Assembly (NCBI GenBank): GCA_037976565.1
Contig: CP137666.1
Span: 2,013,495-2,077,494, forward strand
Length of the DNA stretch: 64,000 nt
From: Mesocentrotus franciscanus
Taxonomy: Eukaryota > Echinodermata > Echinoidea > Camarodonta > Strongylocentrotidae
Direction: 5' to 3'
The translations under genes and the position numbers were made by a program. Below are positions 10,953 through 23,905 of this stretch, piece by piece. How positions within the stretch are numbered: position 1 is the stretch's first letter; the number at the start of each line of letters is the position of its first letter. The notes under the pieces were generated by a model. The model worked only from the letters and a program-made list of their open reading frames with translations. It did no database searches and was not told the origin of the DNA.

Positions 10953-13900
10953 ATGACCAAGCCAAGGCAACCCCGACCTATCAATGGTTGGATGGCATCG
11001 TCTGGCCACGACACATTGTTACAGTACCCATTACCGAGTAGTGCTATCCGAGGAAGGAAGAGCAAAAGACGCCCTCCCCATACAGACCCACCCACAGCCA
11101 TGGCCACCTCGCTCAGTCCCCGTTCCATACATAACAATAGAGTCTCTTCTCTCTCGATGCCGTTGAACATGCTGTCCCCTCGCAGTGTCCAGCCATCCTT
11201 GATATCACCAAGAACAATGGCCGCTGCATCCCAGCAACTCCATGACCTGACCCACGAACAGTACCAGGAGAGGAGGCGACCGCGTCAGATCATCTTCTTC
11301 CGCAATGGTGACCGCTTCTTCAAGGGGAAGAAGATGTTGATAACACCGCATCGGTACACCTCGTTTGAAGACCTTCTGAGTGAACTCACCAGGGACATGA
11401 AGCTACCTTACGGTGTAAGGCAGATCTTTACACCTGATGGAACAAAGGTCAGAGACATTGAGGAACTTAAGAATGGAGAGTCTTATGTCTGCGCTTCTTT
11501 TGAGAGGTTAAAGAAGATAAAGTATAAATCCTCGACAGCATTTCCTAGCTGGAATACAGGCGCCCAAAGTAAGTATCACCTAAATCTAGAAATGAAGTAC
11601 ATCTATTGTATCTCAATTATTGCTTACACTCAATTAGTACCCTCACAAATTCCACAGAAGAACAACTGAAATTATTTATTGATTAAATTATTACTTGTTA
11701 TTGATTTTTTGACACGATTACTATTACCATCAACATGAAGTAGAGTTAGACCAAGTTATATTGACCAGTCTAAAGAGACTTGTCCTATTTCTTTTGAGGA
11801 CAGTGAGTGTGATTGTTGAAGAGCTCTATATTGTTGGTGGTTTGTAATCTAAATTTCATAATTTTCCAGCTTATTTTACAGTTTGAATGTGTAAATATAC
11901 TCTTTGTTACCATTTCAAAACTAAAGCAATATTCAAAACACCCATGTTTCTTATGCATAAGATCAGTTGTGGGTCATACTATAATACACACAGTGAAACA
12001 ACTCGGGTCACAATTAGACAAGCATTTTTAATGTAATATGCAGGCACATACTCTTGGTTTGACATTTAAACAAAATTTCATCACAACTTGAGTCTACTCT
12101 AATTTTGTCAGTCTCTGTTGTATGGAATGGCTACACTATTTGATGTGGGCATCTAGTACAGGCTAGTCTTGGGCACATAAGTTTCAGACCCTATAATTAA
12201 TATAGAGGATTTGTTCACGCTTCAAACTGCATGTACTCATGTACATGTAGTTATCTCTAGCATTACACGTCCCATTGTCAGTTTCTGGATACTGCAAATC
12301 ACACACCTTTGTCATAGAAACGGTAAACAGTATACTTACCTGCATTCTTGTGAGTCCTGTCCAAGCAAATATAAGAACCCTTGCTTGTTGTTGCTATCCT
12401 AACTGCCCTTGGTTAGAACTTAGGGGGGCTGAACAAATAGATTGCTGCATCAAAAGCTCAAGTACCAATTTAGATTATGTAACCCTTTTTTGATATCCAC
12501 TTTGCACGTACGTTCCTCATATCACTCGCTAACTTGCTTTTAGGGGGCGGCGCCATATCTACTATGACGTCACTCGTAAATAATTAAGAAACCAAGCCGA
12601 TCAAGACATTATGCTAATAAAATTAGCTCACTCTTTACCATCCAACCAATCAAATACAAGTAAAAATATGTAAAGAAGGTTTCCCTACCCCAAATGAATA
12701 TTCATATTGCCAATTTGATACATAGTTTTCAAATAAACATTGAAGATAACTTGACGTATATTCAAATTTTAATAGACCATAATTTTGGCAAAAATCACGA
12801 AAATTGACATTTTGGTGTAAGGTTGTAGAAAAATGATTATAAACCCTTTTCTCAATTTTTGTATGTCATGATAATTTTAAAACATATGAATGAGAATGTT
12901 TACTGAAATAGTCCATTGACCTTATTTTCGTTCCAGTTTTTTTTGGCATCATGGCCTAAGTTTGAATACGACAGATTTTGAGGTATTTTTTTATTCATCG
13001 GCGCTACGCGCATTTCGAGGCCGTGTGCGTCGGGGTGGAGATTTTTTCCCACATTGTATCAAGGTTGCGCATTTACGTGCTTTAATTGATAGCATGCCAT
13101 TGTGTATACAGGAGAGGTAGGTAGATCCTAGTCAGTCACATTCCTATAGATCCTGTCAGGCCTAGTTAGATCTACAGTTGACCGAGGGATCTCATTATAG
13201 CTATAACTATATAAGCCTTTGCTTCAATAAGATTTTGCTTCTGAATTTATAAGTTGGAGAGATTAAATTGCCAAGTGTTGAGATCGAAGCTACAAAAATT
13301 ATAAGCCTATCAGTATCAGTATCAACACACCGGACGGGGATGCATGAAGGGCTCTATAGAGTATAGGCTGTTACTTTAGTCTAGGCCTCTAATTTTAACT
13401 CTGAATTATGAATTAAGTTATGAATCTAGGTCTAGACCTAGATCTATAATTATTATTAATTGTCTAGCAAGTAAAACAGAGATAAAATTAGAGGCCTAAA
13501 GTAACAGCTATATTTTTCTAGGTCTAGATTCTAGAGCCCTTCATGCGTCCCCATCCAGTGTGTTGTTGATAGGCTTATATTTTTGTAATTCCCAACACTT
13601 GACTTAGTCCTAGACTTAGCAATTTATCTCTCCAACTAATAAATTCAGAACAGCAAAATCTTATTAAAGCAAAGGCTTATATAGTACAGCTATAATGAGA
13701 TCCCTCTCGGTCAACTGTAGATCTAACTAGGCCTGACAGGATCTTTAGGAATGTGACTGACTAGGATCTACCTACCTCTCCTGTATACACAATCGCATGC
13801 TATCAATTAAAGCACGTAAATGCGCAACCTTGATACAATGTGGGAAAAAATCTCCACCCCGCACACACCTCGAAATGCGCGTAGCGCCGATGAATAAAAA

Positions 13901-16900
13901 TACCTCAAAATCTGTCGTATTCAAACTTAGGCCATGATGCCAAAAAAAACTGGAACGAAAATAAGGTCAATGGACTATTTCAGTAAACATTCTCATTCAT
14001 ATGTTTTAAAATTATCATGACATACAAAAATTGAGAAAAAGAGTTTATAATCATTTTTCTACAACCTTACACCAAAATGTCAATTTTCGTGATTTTTGCC
14101 AAAATTATGGTCTATTAAAATTTGAATATACGTCAAGTTATCTTCAATGTTTATTTGAAAACTATGTATCAAATTGGCAATATGAATATTCATTTGGGGT
14201 AGGGAAACCTTCTTTACATATTTTTACTTGTATTTGATTGGTTGGATGGTAAAGAGTGAGCTAATTTTATTAGCATAATGTCTTGATCGGCTTGGTTTCT
14301 TAATTATTTACGAGTGACGTCATAGTAGATATGGCGCCGCCTACTAAAAGAACGCAGGGGACTTACGTGTTTGATGAACAGAAAGTTTCTTAGGCTTGAT
14401 TAGTATTTTTGTATACTGCAATAGAGATACCCCCATTTCTCTTCAGGGTTTACTTGTAGCTGAAAAATCTTAGATCAGCTGTGTTTATTATTTCTTGTAA
14501 TAAACATAATGACCTTGTTTTTCTGAGTATATTTATAGAATTAATGCGAATGCTTCAGAGCACAACATTATGCCGGATGTACTACACTGTCTTTGCATGA
14601 CCAACTATTTCAAATTGGATTAATATTATGATTGTGAGTGGGAGGAATCTATAATGTCTACTGTCATTGATGTCAACTTGTCCTTTGCATCCATTCATCC
14701 ATGAATATGTACATTATGTACATGTCAGCATATTAGTGCTAATGAAAAAGGGTAAGAGAGTTCTTCTTTGTTTATTGTAGGACTTCTATGAACTGCTATC
14801 CAGGCAAAATGGTCTTCCATCTAAATGTAGCAATGTTGAAGCAGAGAATTAGCATTTTCTTGGTTGAAGTAGCTTATTGATTATTTGTTACTTGAATTGT
14901 AGCATTGCTAAATATACATTTAAAATCGCTTCACTACGCTTTTTTAGTCTATCCAAATTATTGTTATCTGTAATAATGTGTTGAATATAAAATGAATTTA
15001 AAATCAATCTCTTCTCCAAAGAATGATACAAATATTAGAATCTGGGTGTGATGATCAAAGTTTGGTTCAATAAAAGAAATACCATAACTTTACCTTACGA
15101 GTCATGAGACCCAAACTATCACCTACTGGTGGCGCACCTTTAAACAAATACTCTGATGCAAGCTTCCTTTTCAATGTTTGAAGAATCCTCATAAAAGTTT
15201 CCGGTTTATACTTACTGGTAGCCCTCTTGTATCACCCCATGTTACCCCCTTGAAGCCTGGCTACCTTTAAGGATCTGTAGCTTATCAATGTTTGGTAATG
15301 ATAATCACCATGTTTGAAAGACAAATACAGAGTAGACTTTAGTTTATGACATTATGATCTTGTCTACGTGTGTATGTGTTTGTGATCATTTGACAAGTAG
15401 ATTTGTTGTGAAACAAGTAGCCAGCGTGCTCGATTGCAGAAAATAGGGACATCTTGTTTAAGGAATCAAATGTTTTTCTTATAGAAGCCAGGGTGTGGTG
15501 AAGTAGGAACATTGCAGACATTTGAGGACTCTGGTATCACTCTGGTTCCAGTTGATATTTCTAGATGGAGAATGTTATTCAACAGTTTACCAAGATGTAA
15601 CTTTTGATCAGGATATGAACTACATTTATGTGATGATGAGACATGCATGAATTTGTTTAAGCTCGGATAATACAAATTGTATCAGTTCTTTGAATGGGAA
15701 GCAGTCCTAGTGTAAATATACTGGGCAAGTATCCTGGACAAACTAATAAAGGCATGTATTTAGTGAAAAAAGTTGTCCTTTTTTTCATAATGTGAAAGCA
15801 ATTTACTTTTCAATACATTTCAGAGTTTGAATTTAAAGAAATGTGCAAAAGAAATCTGGAATATACAATGTATGTAGATCTACTCCTCTTTGTTGTAAAT
15901 ATATACTTAGCATATAAATGTAGAATACACTAGCATACACATCAATTGGCAAAAAGTGGTAATTTCCTCCTTCTCCTTCCCCAAAAAAAGTTTCTATTAT
16001 CATGATGATGAACATGTAATTCATCTCATCTGACTCAAGATTGTTTGCAAGCCTGCTCAAACAAGACGACATATTTTTATAGAGTGCAAATATTGTCATA
16101 TTTGACAAAGTGCTCATTGCAAAGAAATGGCCAAACTTTTATTTGGGACTGCGTCATACACTAGAATTAATGGCAACTGGGAAAATCTGTTGGATGCAAG
16201 TTTTTGGATGCAGCACCCATTGTTATTAGGTTAAGATATCAAAATTAAATGGAAGCTCTGTTTGTTATGATTGCATGTATCTTGACTGAAAATGGTGTTT
16301 GTTTAAGATTTGAATTTTGTTATTGGTCAATACTGACAACTAAACAGAAGTGATTCCTCCACAAATTTTGAATGGACTTACTGTGGATATCCAGTATCTA
16401 AGCTAGAGTTTTCAGTGTTCACCTCCATGGATTGAAAAGTGGATAACATTTTCTGTCAAACTGGATGCTGTGTTCCAAATCGGACTACAATTGATTTTCC
16501 TACACAATCAGTTGTTGGAAATTTAGGATGAAATATTTTGAAGGTGGAATAAATACTGCTCAAGGATGGTGTTGATAATGTTGGTGATTATTAAATGCTT
16601 ACAAAGTATGCTACATTGTACAGTATGTACAGCATCACTACCATCACTACCATAAACCGTGTACACAAGTGGAGAGAGGGTGGAAAACTATATGTACAGT
16701 ATATGCACGTGCATTGTATCACATCTCATGACTTAATATATATATATTACAATGCCAAACGGATATCCAATCTATTTCAAGAAGTATGTATGGGGAAGGC
16801 AACCGAGATGCTGTTGTCATTCTAGCTGGCAAGGTAATATGAATATGAAATAACACTTGATATCATTTTACATACAGTACATGTACATGCCAGTATGCCA

Positions 16901-19900
16901 CTTTAGTCAAGAGACAGCCAAAGTATTTGAAGATTGGAGGATACATATTTTTCCATCAAGTGGTTACGGTATGCATAAATTGAGCACAAAGTACTTGTAT
17001 ACAGTGAAACCTGTACATAAAGACCATCCAAAGGCACAGTAAAAGTGGGTTTATAGACAGGTGGTCTTTATAGACAGGTTGCCTTAGTACAGGTTTCAAT
17101 AGGAAGTAATATTAAGGGAAACAAAATAGATGGTGTTATAGACAGGGGGTATTTGTATGGAGGTGGTTGGTAAAGCAAATTTCACTGTATATCAAAATTA
17201 TAATTTATGGTTGTGAGATCATATGATAAGTATGTTCAAGTGAGAAGCAGGGTACATTGTAATATACTACCGGTGCAGTGTACATGAAGAATTATAATTC
17301 ATTATTCAAAATTATTATACATACAAGCCTCTTTTCCAAGAGAATAAAATAATGTATTGTATTCCCTTTGTTTGATCAAATGGCATCACTCCATTGATGG
17401 AAAATCAGTGTTACCATTTTGCACGATGAGTGTGATTTCTCATAATATACAATTCTACACATGCGCAACATTTATTCGCAGGCAGTGGCGGCTGCTGGCT
17501 TTAATCGCTTGTGCCCACAGCAAATTTCACTGTAGATATATTTCATCGAAATTGGCTTTCTTTCTTTCGACTCTTGCAATCTCCTCTAGCTGAATGCAAT
17601 ATATCTGATATACCACTCAAGGATTACTAATATTATATAATTACTCCCTTAATTCTGTGCTGTGGGCAATAAATTTCACCCAAGAATTTAAATGTCATGT
17701 AAGTTTAGACTATTTACCTTTTAGTTATTTTTCTTCCTGAAAAAAAAATAGAAAAGTATATAGAGTGTGAAGATTTGGTCCCGTGGAAGATATTCAAAAT
17801 CTAATTTACAATGATGCAAAGATGGAAAACCACAAATTTGACTGTTGAAAGTTTGCTAGTGATTTTTCATCTACAAACCTGAAAGCATTACAGAAAGGGG
17901 TAAAAGGACCGATGCAAAAATGGTCATAAATGTTGTGAGCATTGGGCAAGCAGTTTAGTTAACAACCCTAATCTATTACATGTTGCTGGTCAGTACTGAC
18001 AAGTGAACAAAAGTGATAGAATATCAGTCAAATAGAAATCATGATGAGTAAGAAATGATAAGGATTGTTTAAAGAGAATTAGACCAAACTGTCTTTTGTG
18101 GCAAAGGAATATATTGTCTAAATGCATACATGTTTGAAGATTGAGATGAACACAGTTTATGCATGTGAATTCTTTAGTAATACATGTACATGTAGCTGTA
18201 CAATGCTAGCGTTAACAATTAGGAGAGTCTGTAGAAACTAGATGATGTTGCCATGTAACAGAATATTGTCACCCATCTACAACAACAAAGTTCTCTACCC
18301 TGCTCAAATAATTATTTTATAACTAATCCTTTATCACTAATTTCATGTAGAAAGAGGGTTGAATAAATGTTTAATCAATTCGAAAGAAGAGCACAGTGGG
18401 ATGATTATACAAAGAGAAAAGCTTCCCGAGGGAATGTACATCTAAATAGAAATAGTGAATATTCACCCATTATCTAGCCAATTTCCATATCTAATAATCT
18501 AGTCTGCTGTCAAATTCACACTTGATTATGTTTGATATAGCACCACTTCTCTTGTAAAGAGGGGAAATTTTTTAAAAATTGAATAGGAAGAGTTTGTTGT
18601 CTTGATCTGTTGACTGTTCATGTCTACGACAGCACTGTCTCTGTTGTATCAATAGCAACCACTTCATACAGCCCCAAGAATGTGGCATGAGAACTCAGAG
18701 TATGGGCTGTTCAATGCTTTATTAGGATTTCTCAATAGCTATGCAATTGAGCGCCTTGTAGGGATGGTTTTCAAGATCCCCATGACAACGAATCTAATAC
18801 CCCAAACAAACACTTGAGTGTCCTCAATTCATATGTGGATGTACTTGAGATCGGGCTTAATTGATGTTGGATCTTAATGTGGACAGGATCATTATCTCCT
18901 TGAACTCATTCTTCTGATTTCATACCATTGGATTGATATTTCTGTGATTTATGCATTTGTCTGGACCATGATCACAAGATGTACTGGAACAAAAACAGGA
19001 GATTGCTGCTGACATGTTAGTTTTCTCAGAATCAACACCTTTGCTAAATTTTCACACCATACCTCTTGAGAACACCATTTTGTACCTTTAATAACTTTAT
19101 AAGATATATGTTGTGATAGTCATAGATATTTACACTAATAATCAGATGCTCATGAAAGTTAATGGTGTATTCCACTTTTATCCTGAATGATGTAATCCAT
19201 TTATGAATATTTTCCTCCGATTTCATATGTTTGATTGTTCATTCCTACTTGATGTATAATTCCAACCAATCATTTATCTTTCATCTCTTTTGTCATCCCA
19301 TTTCCAGGGAAGGATCCAAAAAGCGATGCACATCTCTACACACACATCCCTGTTGGGTTGTCGTACCCCACAGAAGGAAAGTATGCAGAATTGTACGGCA
19401 GGACAACCTTTGGCTCCGGTCACTCCGGGCCAGGCTCATTTGCCCACAACAGGGGTAAACCTGGAGCAAGTCTTGATGGAGATTCCAAAGCCTTGGGTAT
19501 CCTCCACTCAGACCGAAGCCCCATCAAGCCAAGGGTTGTCAAGATCGTCAAGACTGGATCAAAGCCTAGGAAGATGGTATCTTTGCTGATCAACAAACGT
19601 AGTGTGCAGTCTTATGAACAATTGATCCAGGATGTGTCTGATGCCTTTGGACTGCCTAAATACAAAAACAACAGGGTACGGAAGCTGTATACGTTGAAGG
19701 GGAAAGAGGTGAAAAGTCTGGTTGATTTTTATAGAGACAAAGAGGGTGTGTTTATTGCATCTCCATCAAGAAGCAGCCTCTCAGATGATACCATTCTTGA
19801 TATTCATGAAGAACTGTTCCCAGACAATCCATATGCCCAGACCATCCGCAAAAGAAAGGGGAAAAGGAAAGATGGAACGAAACATGATAGCGGAATAAGT

Positions 19901-22350
19901 GATGCAGAAGTCAAGGTAGGGAAGAACAAAAGAGACAGAAATAAACTGAAGGACAGTGATTCTAGATTGAATGATAGCAGGGGGTCAGATTCAACAACTG
20001 ATGGTTCAAATCTGAATCAAAAGGACCATGAAAGAAAGAGGGAGGAGGAGGAACCGGAGAGGAGGAGGAAGGAGTTAGAACAGAGAATACATGGAGATAT
20101 CAAGAAGAGGGAATCAGAGTTACAGCAGAGGGAAGAAGAATTAAGGCTAAAGGAAGAGGATTTGAAGAGGAAGGAACTGGGTGACCGGGAGAGGAAGGAC
20201 AGAGAACGAGAAGAAGAACTTGCAAGAAAAGAGGCAGAATTGAGAGCGAAGGAGGAAGAGTTGAAGAGGAGAGAGAAAGAAGAGGGACAGAAACTTCAAG
20301 AACTCTTGGAAGCTGATTCGATTCATAAAATAGAGGGAGCTAGGTTGAAAGCACAAGCTCAGGCAGAGAGAGAAGCCAGAGAAGCAGCAGAAAGGAGAGC
20401 AGCAGATGAAGCATTAAGAAGGGAAGAAGCAGAGAGAAATGCAAAGGTTGAGATTGAGAAAAGAAAAAGAGATGAAGAAGATCTCAAGAGGAAAGAGGAA
20501 GCAGAGAGGAGAGCAAGACTTGAAGCAGAAATGAATGTCAAAGAAAAAGAGGCAAGGAGAGCATCAGCAGAGAGAAGAGCACGTGATGAAACAGAGAGGA
20601 GACTTCAGCAAGAACAGAAACTCAGGGAGAAAGAAGAGGCAGAACGACAAGCAAGAGAGGCAGAGAAGTTGGCCAGGGAGGAAGCACAAAGCAGGGCACT
20701 GTCAGAAAAACAGGCAAGGGATGAAGCAGAGAGGAAAGCAGAAGAAGCGTTGCGATACAAGGAGGGACAAGAAGAGGAGCGCAGGAAACAAGAAGAAGCA
20801 GATAGGCTTGCGCAACTTGAGGCAGACCTAAGGAAGGAAGTAGGAAGACGTGCAGAGGAAGATTCTAACCACAAGAAGGATTCTAAAGATACTCCCTCAC
20901 CTTCTGACTCTCCGAGTGATGGGAATGACAACATTGCCTACAAAAACGATGAAGGTGACACTCCCACTCCAGAGCCACCCAAAGAGAGATTTGTTCACCA
21001 GCCTCGAACTCTTGTGAAGAAGTCTGACATCTTGGTGAAATACGATATTGGGGCTAAGATCGGTGATGGCAACTTTGCGGATGTCCATGAAGCAACTCAG
21101 AAGGAGACCGGAGACATGTTTGCCTTGAAAGTCATTGAGAAGGCTAAGGTTAAGAACAAGGAACACATGGTGGAAAATGAGATTGCTATCATGAAGCATG
21201 TTCGTCATCCTAACATTGTGAGGCTGTACGAGGAGTATGAGACTCGGGGTCATATCTACCTGGTGATGGAGTACGTAACAGGAGGTGATCTCTTTGATGC
21301 TATCACAGAAAGTGTCAAGTTCACAGAGAGAGATGCTGCTTTGATGGTGACTGACCTGGCCAAGGCTCTCAAGTACCTACATGACCTGAATGTGGTGCAT
21401 CGCGACTTGAAGCCTGAAAACCTGCTGGTAAGTCTGAGGAAAGTTGATCATCAGTAGACAAAGTGTCCTTCCCAAATGAATATCAAACTTAAAAGATGAA
21501 GAGAAAAGATTGTACATGTATATCTTCCTTTAAAAAAAAAGTTTTCATCTCATCATAATTGGTCTGAGAGCCTGTTTGTTAATGAGATACAGGTCAAAAG
21601 GTCATTATACAGGTCATTATACTCGAGGTTTAGATATAATGTGAACTGCTTTTTATTATTTTTTTAATTTTAATTTCATCAATCAACATTATATAATTAC
21701 ATTCATAGAACATGAAGCAATGATGAAATTCATTCAGTTTGACTGAATTCAATTTAATAATTGAAAAGTTTGTTATACAGTACATTCAGTATGGAATTAG
21801 ATTTTCTCTCTTGATAATTTCATCATAATGTATTCATAGTGGAAGCACTACAATGAATTAATCTAAACTAAATTGCTTTCTGAATATTTTGTAATGTAGG
21901 TGAATAAATCAGAATCAGGAGAGATCACCCTGAAGCTTGCTGACTTTGGTTTGGCAATGGAAGTAAAGGAGCCTATCTATACTGTGTGTGGTACACCTAC
22001 ATATGTAGCACCAGAGATCCTAGGAGAGACAGGTAAGGATCTGGAGCATTTGTTGATACAGGTATAGAAGTTCAGACATTACTGAAGATATATCAGAAGT
22101 TCCATAACATTACGTATATATATCAAAATATTCAAAATTAAATGTTCTGATGCACAGAAAGAACACAGTATTTCAAACATTGATTCTTAGATGTGCAAAA
22201 TTGACTTCAATAATCTTTATTGAACTGATTTAGTTTTGTGCTTCCTATTTTGATTCACCTAATTTTGAAACAATGAAATGCTTTGTTACATTGTTTTACT
22301 TTTACAGCACCAATTTTATTATTTATATCTCTATCAAAATTCATTCAGGA

Positions 22351-22396
<46 letters not shown>

Positions 22397-23490
22397 CCAC
22401 TAAACATAGATTAACTGCATATGCGGGCAACTAGAATATCAGCTGTTAAACAGTTTTTCAACTTAACCAGTATCTTATTTTTGTTGATTTCTCTCTATTG
22501 TAGGATATGGTTTGGAGGTGGACATGTGGGCCATTGGAGTGATCACCTACATCCTGTTGTGTGGGTTCCCTCCTTTTAGGAGCCCAGATAGAGACCAAGA
22601 GGAACTCTTTGAACTCATCCAGGCTGGAGAATTCTCTTTCGTTTCACCTTACTGGGATAACATCTCTTCAGGTAAGTTGGTTTTCTATGTAAATCAGGGA
22701 TGATTCAATTCAAGTGCTTAGGAAGAATAAGAAAAAGAGATCAACTGTCAGATAGCTTTAGTGGTATTGTAAGTGGATTGGTTTTATTCTTTGTGTAGCA
22801 ATTATGTCATAAAATGCATGAAAAACAGTTTTCTTGAGAGTATGTAAGTTGCATCTTGTCCAGAATTGTCCGCATATGATTTAAAAGCCAGCAAGAGTTC
22901 TGATAAAATCTTCTCGTTCTTTGTGCAATAATTTATATTGTTGCACATCATAATTCCATGGACTCTCATCTGATTGACTAGTAACCATTGGCTCTGATTT
23001 GATAGACTAGGAAGTAGTATCAACTTCATTATTTAGGAGTTTTTTCAAGCTTATGCTTCAGCAATACAACATTTTGTGTGAAGAAGGTGTGTTTGTCAAA
23101 TGATTTTTCCTGTCTTTTCAACTATCTCTTTCTATCACAAACTCTCTCTATCCCCCTTTTCTCTCTAATAACTCTATCTTTCTCCAATCTTTCCCTTCCT
23201 TTCTTTAAGTTTTCTTTCTTTCTCATTTTCATAAATCTACTTTTGATCTTTAACCAACTTGACTTTTCCCTTTCCCTGATTCAGCTGCCAAGGACCTGAT
23301 TAATCACCTTCTTGTGGTCAACAAGGAGAAACGCTACACTGCTGGTCAGGTTCTTAAACATCCTTGGGTCACCAGTGAGGGCGCTGCAGGGAAACAGATC
23401 AATCTACAGAGGGAGGTGTCCATGAATCTGGAGAAGAACTTTAAGGATCGACGAAGTGCTAAACGGAAGCGAATTGCCCCTAAGAACTGA
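10953..23490 (+). CDS. DCLK3: Doublecortin-like kinase, DCLK3-type, with an internal charged helix
   Basis: Coding exons: 10953-11568, 19308-21427, 21900-22032, 22504-22671, 23285-23490. All have GT-AG borders and consistent phase, giving 1080 residues. Two doublecortin (microtubule/tubulin-binding) domains lie at about residues 110-195 ([22 protein letters not shown]) and 280-358. Residues ~445-724 form a Glu/Lys/Arg-rich helix. A CaMK-type kinase domain starts at ~784: GDGNFADV glycine loop, FALK lysine 813, HRDLKPENL with Asp905, DFG 927-929, then a [10 protein letters not shown] activation segment. All catalytic residues are present, so it should phosphorylate Ser/Thr proteins on microtubules. 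The C-lobe ([27 protein letters not shown]) fits DCLK3 better than DCLK1/2, but paralogue assignment is inference. Vertebrate DCLKs are shorter (roughly 650-770 residues) and lack this helix. Reading past 21427 adds nine residues and a stop, a possible intron-retention form without a complete kinase. Confidence 0.93.
11569..12535 (+). other. First part of the 7.7-kb DCLK3-like intron 1
   Basis: The intron runs 11569-19307 (donor GTAAGT, acceptor TTTCCAG). This leading part shows only AT-rich sequence with no recognised gene or repeat. Confidence 0.6.
12536..14350. mobile_element. Foldback element: two ~870-bp inverted arms around a ~73-bp loop
   Basis: The left arm (12536-13403) is repeated in inverse orientation as the right arm (13477-14350). 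Outer ends read CTTTTAGGGGGCGGCGCC on the left and, reverse-complemented, CTTTTAGTAGGCGGCGCC on the right. Long outer stretches look almost identical, while the inner third has small indels. The loop contains a perfect 16-base palindrome CTAGGTCTAGACCTAG at 13426-13441. Each arm carries TGACGTCA (12565-12572, 14315-14322). There is no coding region and no clear target duplication. The architecture resembles the TU foldback transposons described in sea urchins, although no outer tandem repeats are seen. Confidence 0.85.
14351..16999 (+). other. Intron 1 interior without recognised features
   Basis: AT-rich intronic sequence. Short open frames (for example 15833-16117) show no domains, and no repeat with defined ends was found. 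Confidence 0.5.
17000..17189. mobile_element. Short MITE with TA duplication (Tc1/mariner or pogo-like)
   Basis: The left end CAGTGAAACCTGTACATAA (from 17002) and the reverse complement of the right end, CAGTGAAATTTGCTTTACC (from 17187), share the first eight bases; TA flanks both sides (17000-17001, 17188-17189). The interior has repeated TTTATAGACAGGT. The inverted repeat is short, so the call is moderate. Confidence 0.5.
17190..19307 (+). other. 3' part of DCLK3-like intron 1
   Basis: AT-rich intronic DNA. A fragment CAGCAAATTTCACTGTAG near 17518 matches the right end of the 17000-17189 MITE and may be a solo relic. The acceptor TTTCCAG ends at 19307. Confidence 0.5.
22356..22393. repeat. 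(CT)n microsatellite in DCLK3-like intron 3
   Basis: About 19 CT units about 110 bases before the exon at 22504, on the same strand as the gene. Confidence 0.9.
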
Positions 23491-23905
23491 AGCAAAAGTT
23501 TATAAGTGAATGGAACACTTCATGTAAATACAAATGAGCACAAAATTCATTGTACTTGTATACAATACCATTCCTGCCAACATCAGTGACAAGTTGAAAA
23601 CTTGTAGTAATGTTTACTTCATTGCATCTAAAGTTGCTATGAAACCAACAAGTTTTCATTTACGTATATCTAAATTTAACAATTTTATGAAGTGATTAAG
23701 CCCACAATTTGATAAATTTAGTGTTCATTCTAAGAGAGAGTAAATTGTTATATTTTCATTGAAACTAGGAAATGTTTAAAAATATGTGTAACATCTGAAA
23801 TACCTGTGTCATTCTGTTTTAAATACACTTTATATATATTTAGAAAGTCTTGACAATTGCAGGGTTGATTTTTTAATGTATAAAGTGTAATAAAGACAAT
23901 TGGAA
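23491..23905 (+). other. DCLK3-like 3' UTR (minimum extent)
   Basis: The stop codon TGA is at 23488-23490. The first good polyadenylation signal, AATAAA, is at 23889-23894. Later signals exist (for example near 25333 and 26947), so a longer 3' UTR is possible. Confidence 0.5.

Noticed and set aside
20359..20934. Minus-strand Ser/Leu/Ala-rich frames (60-109 codons)
   Set aside because: Antisense shadows of the Glu/Lys/Arg-rich DCLK3 helix coding sequence.
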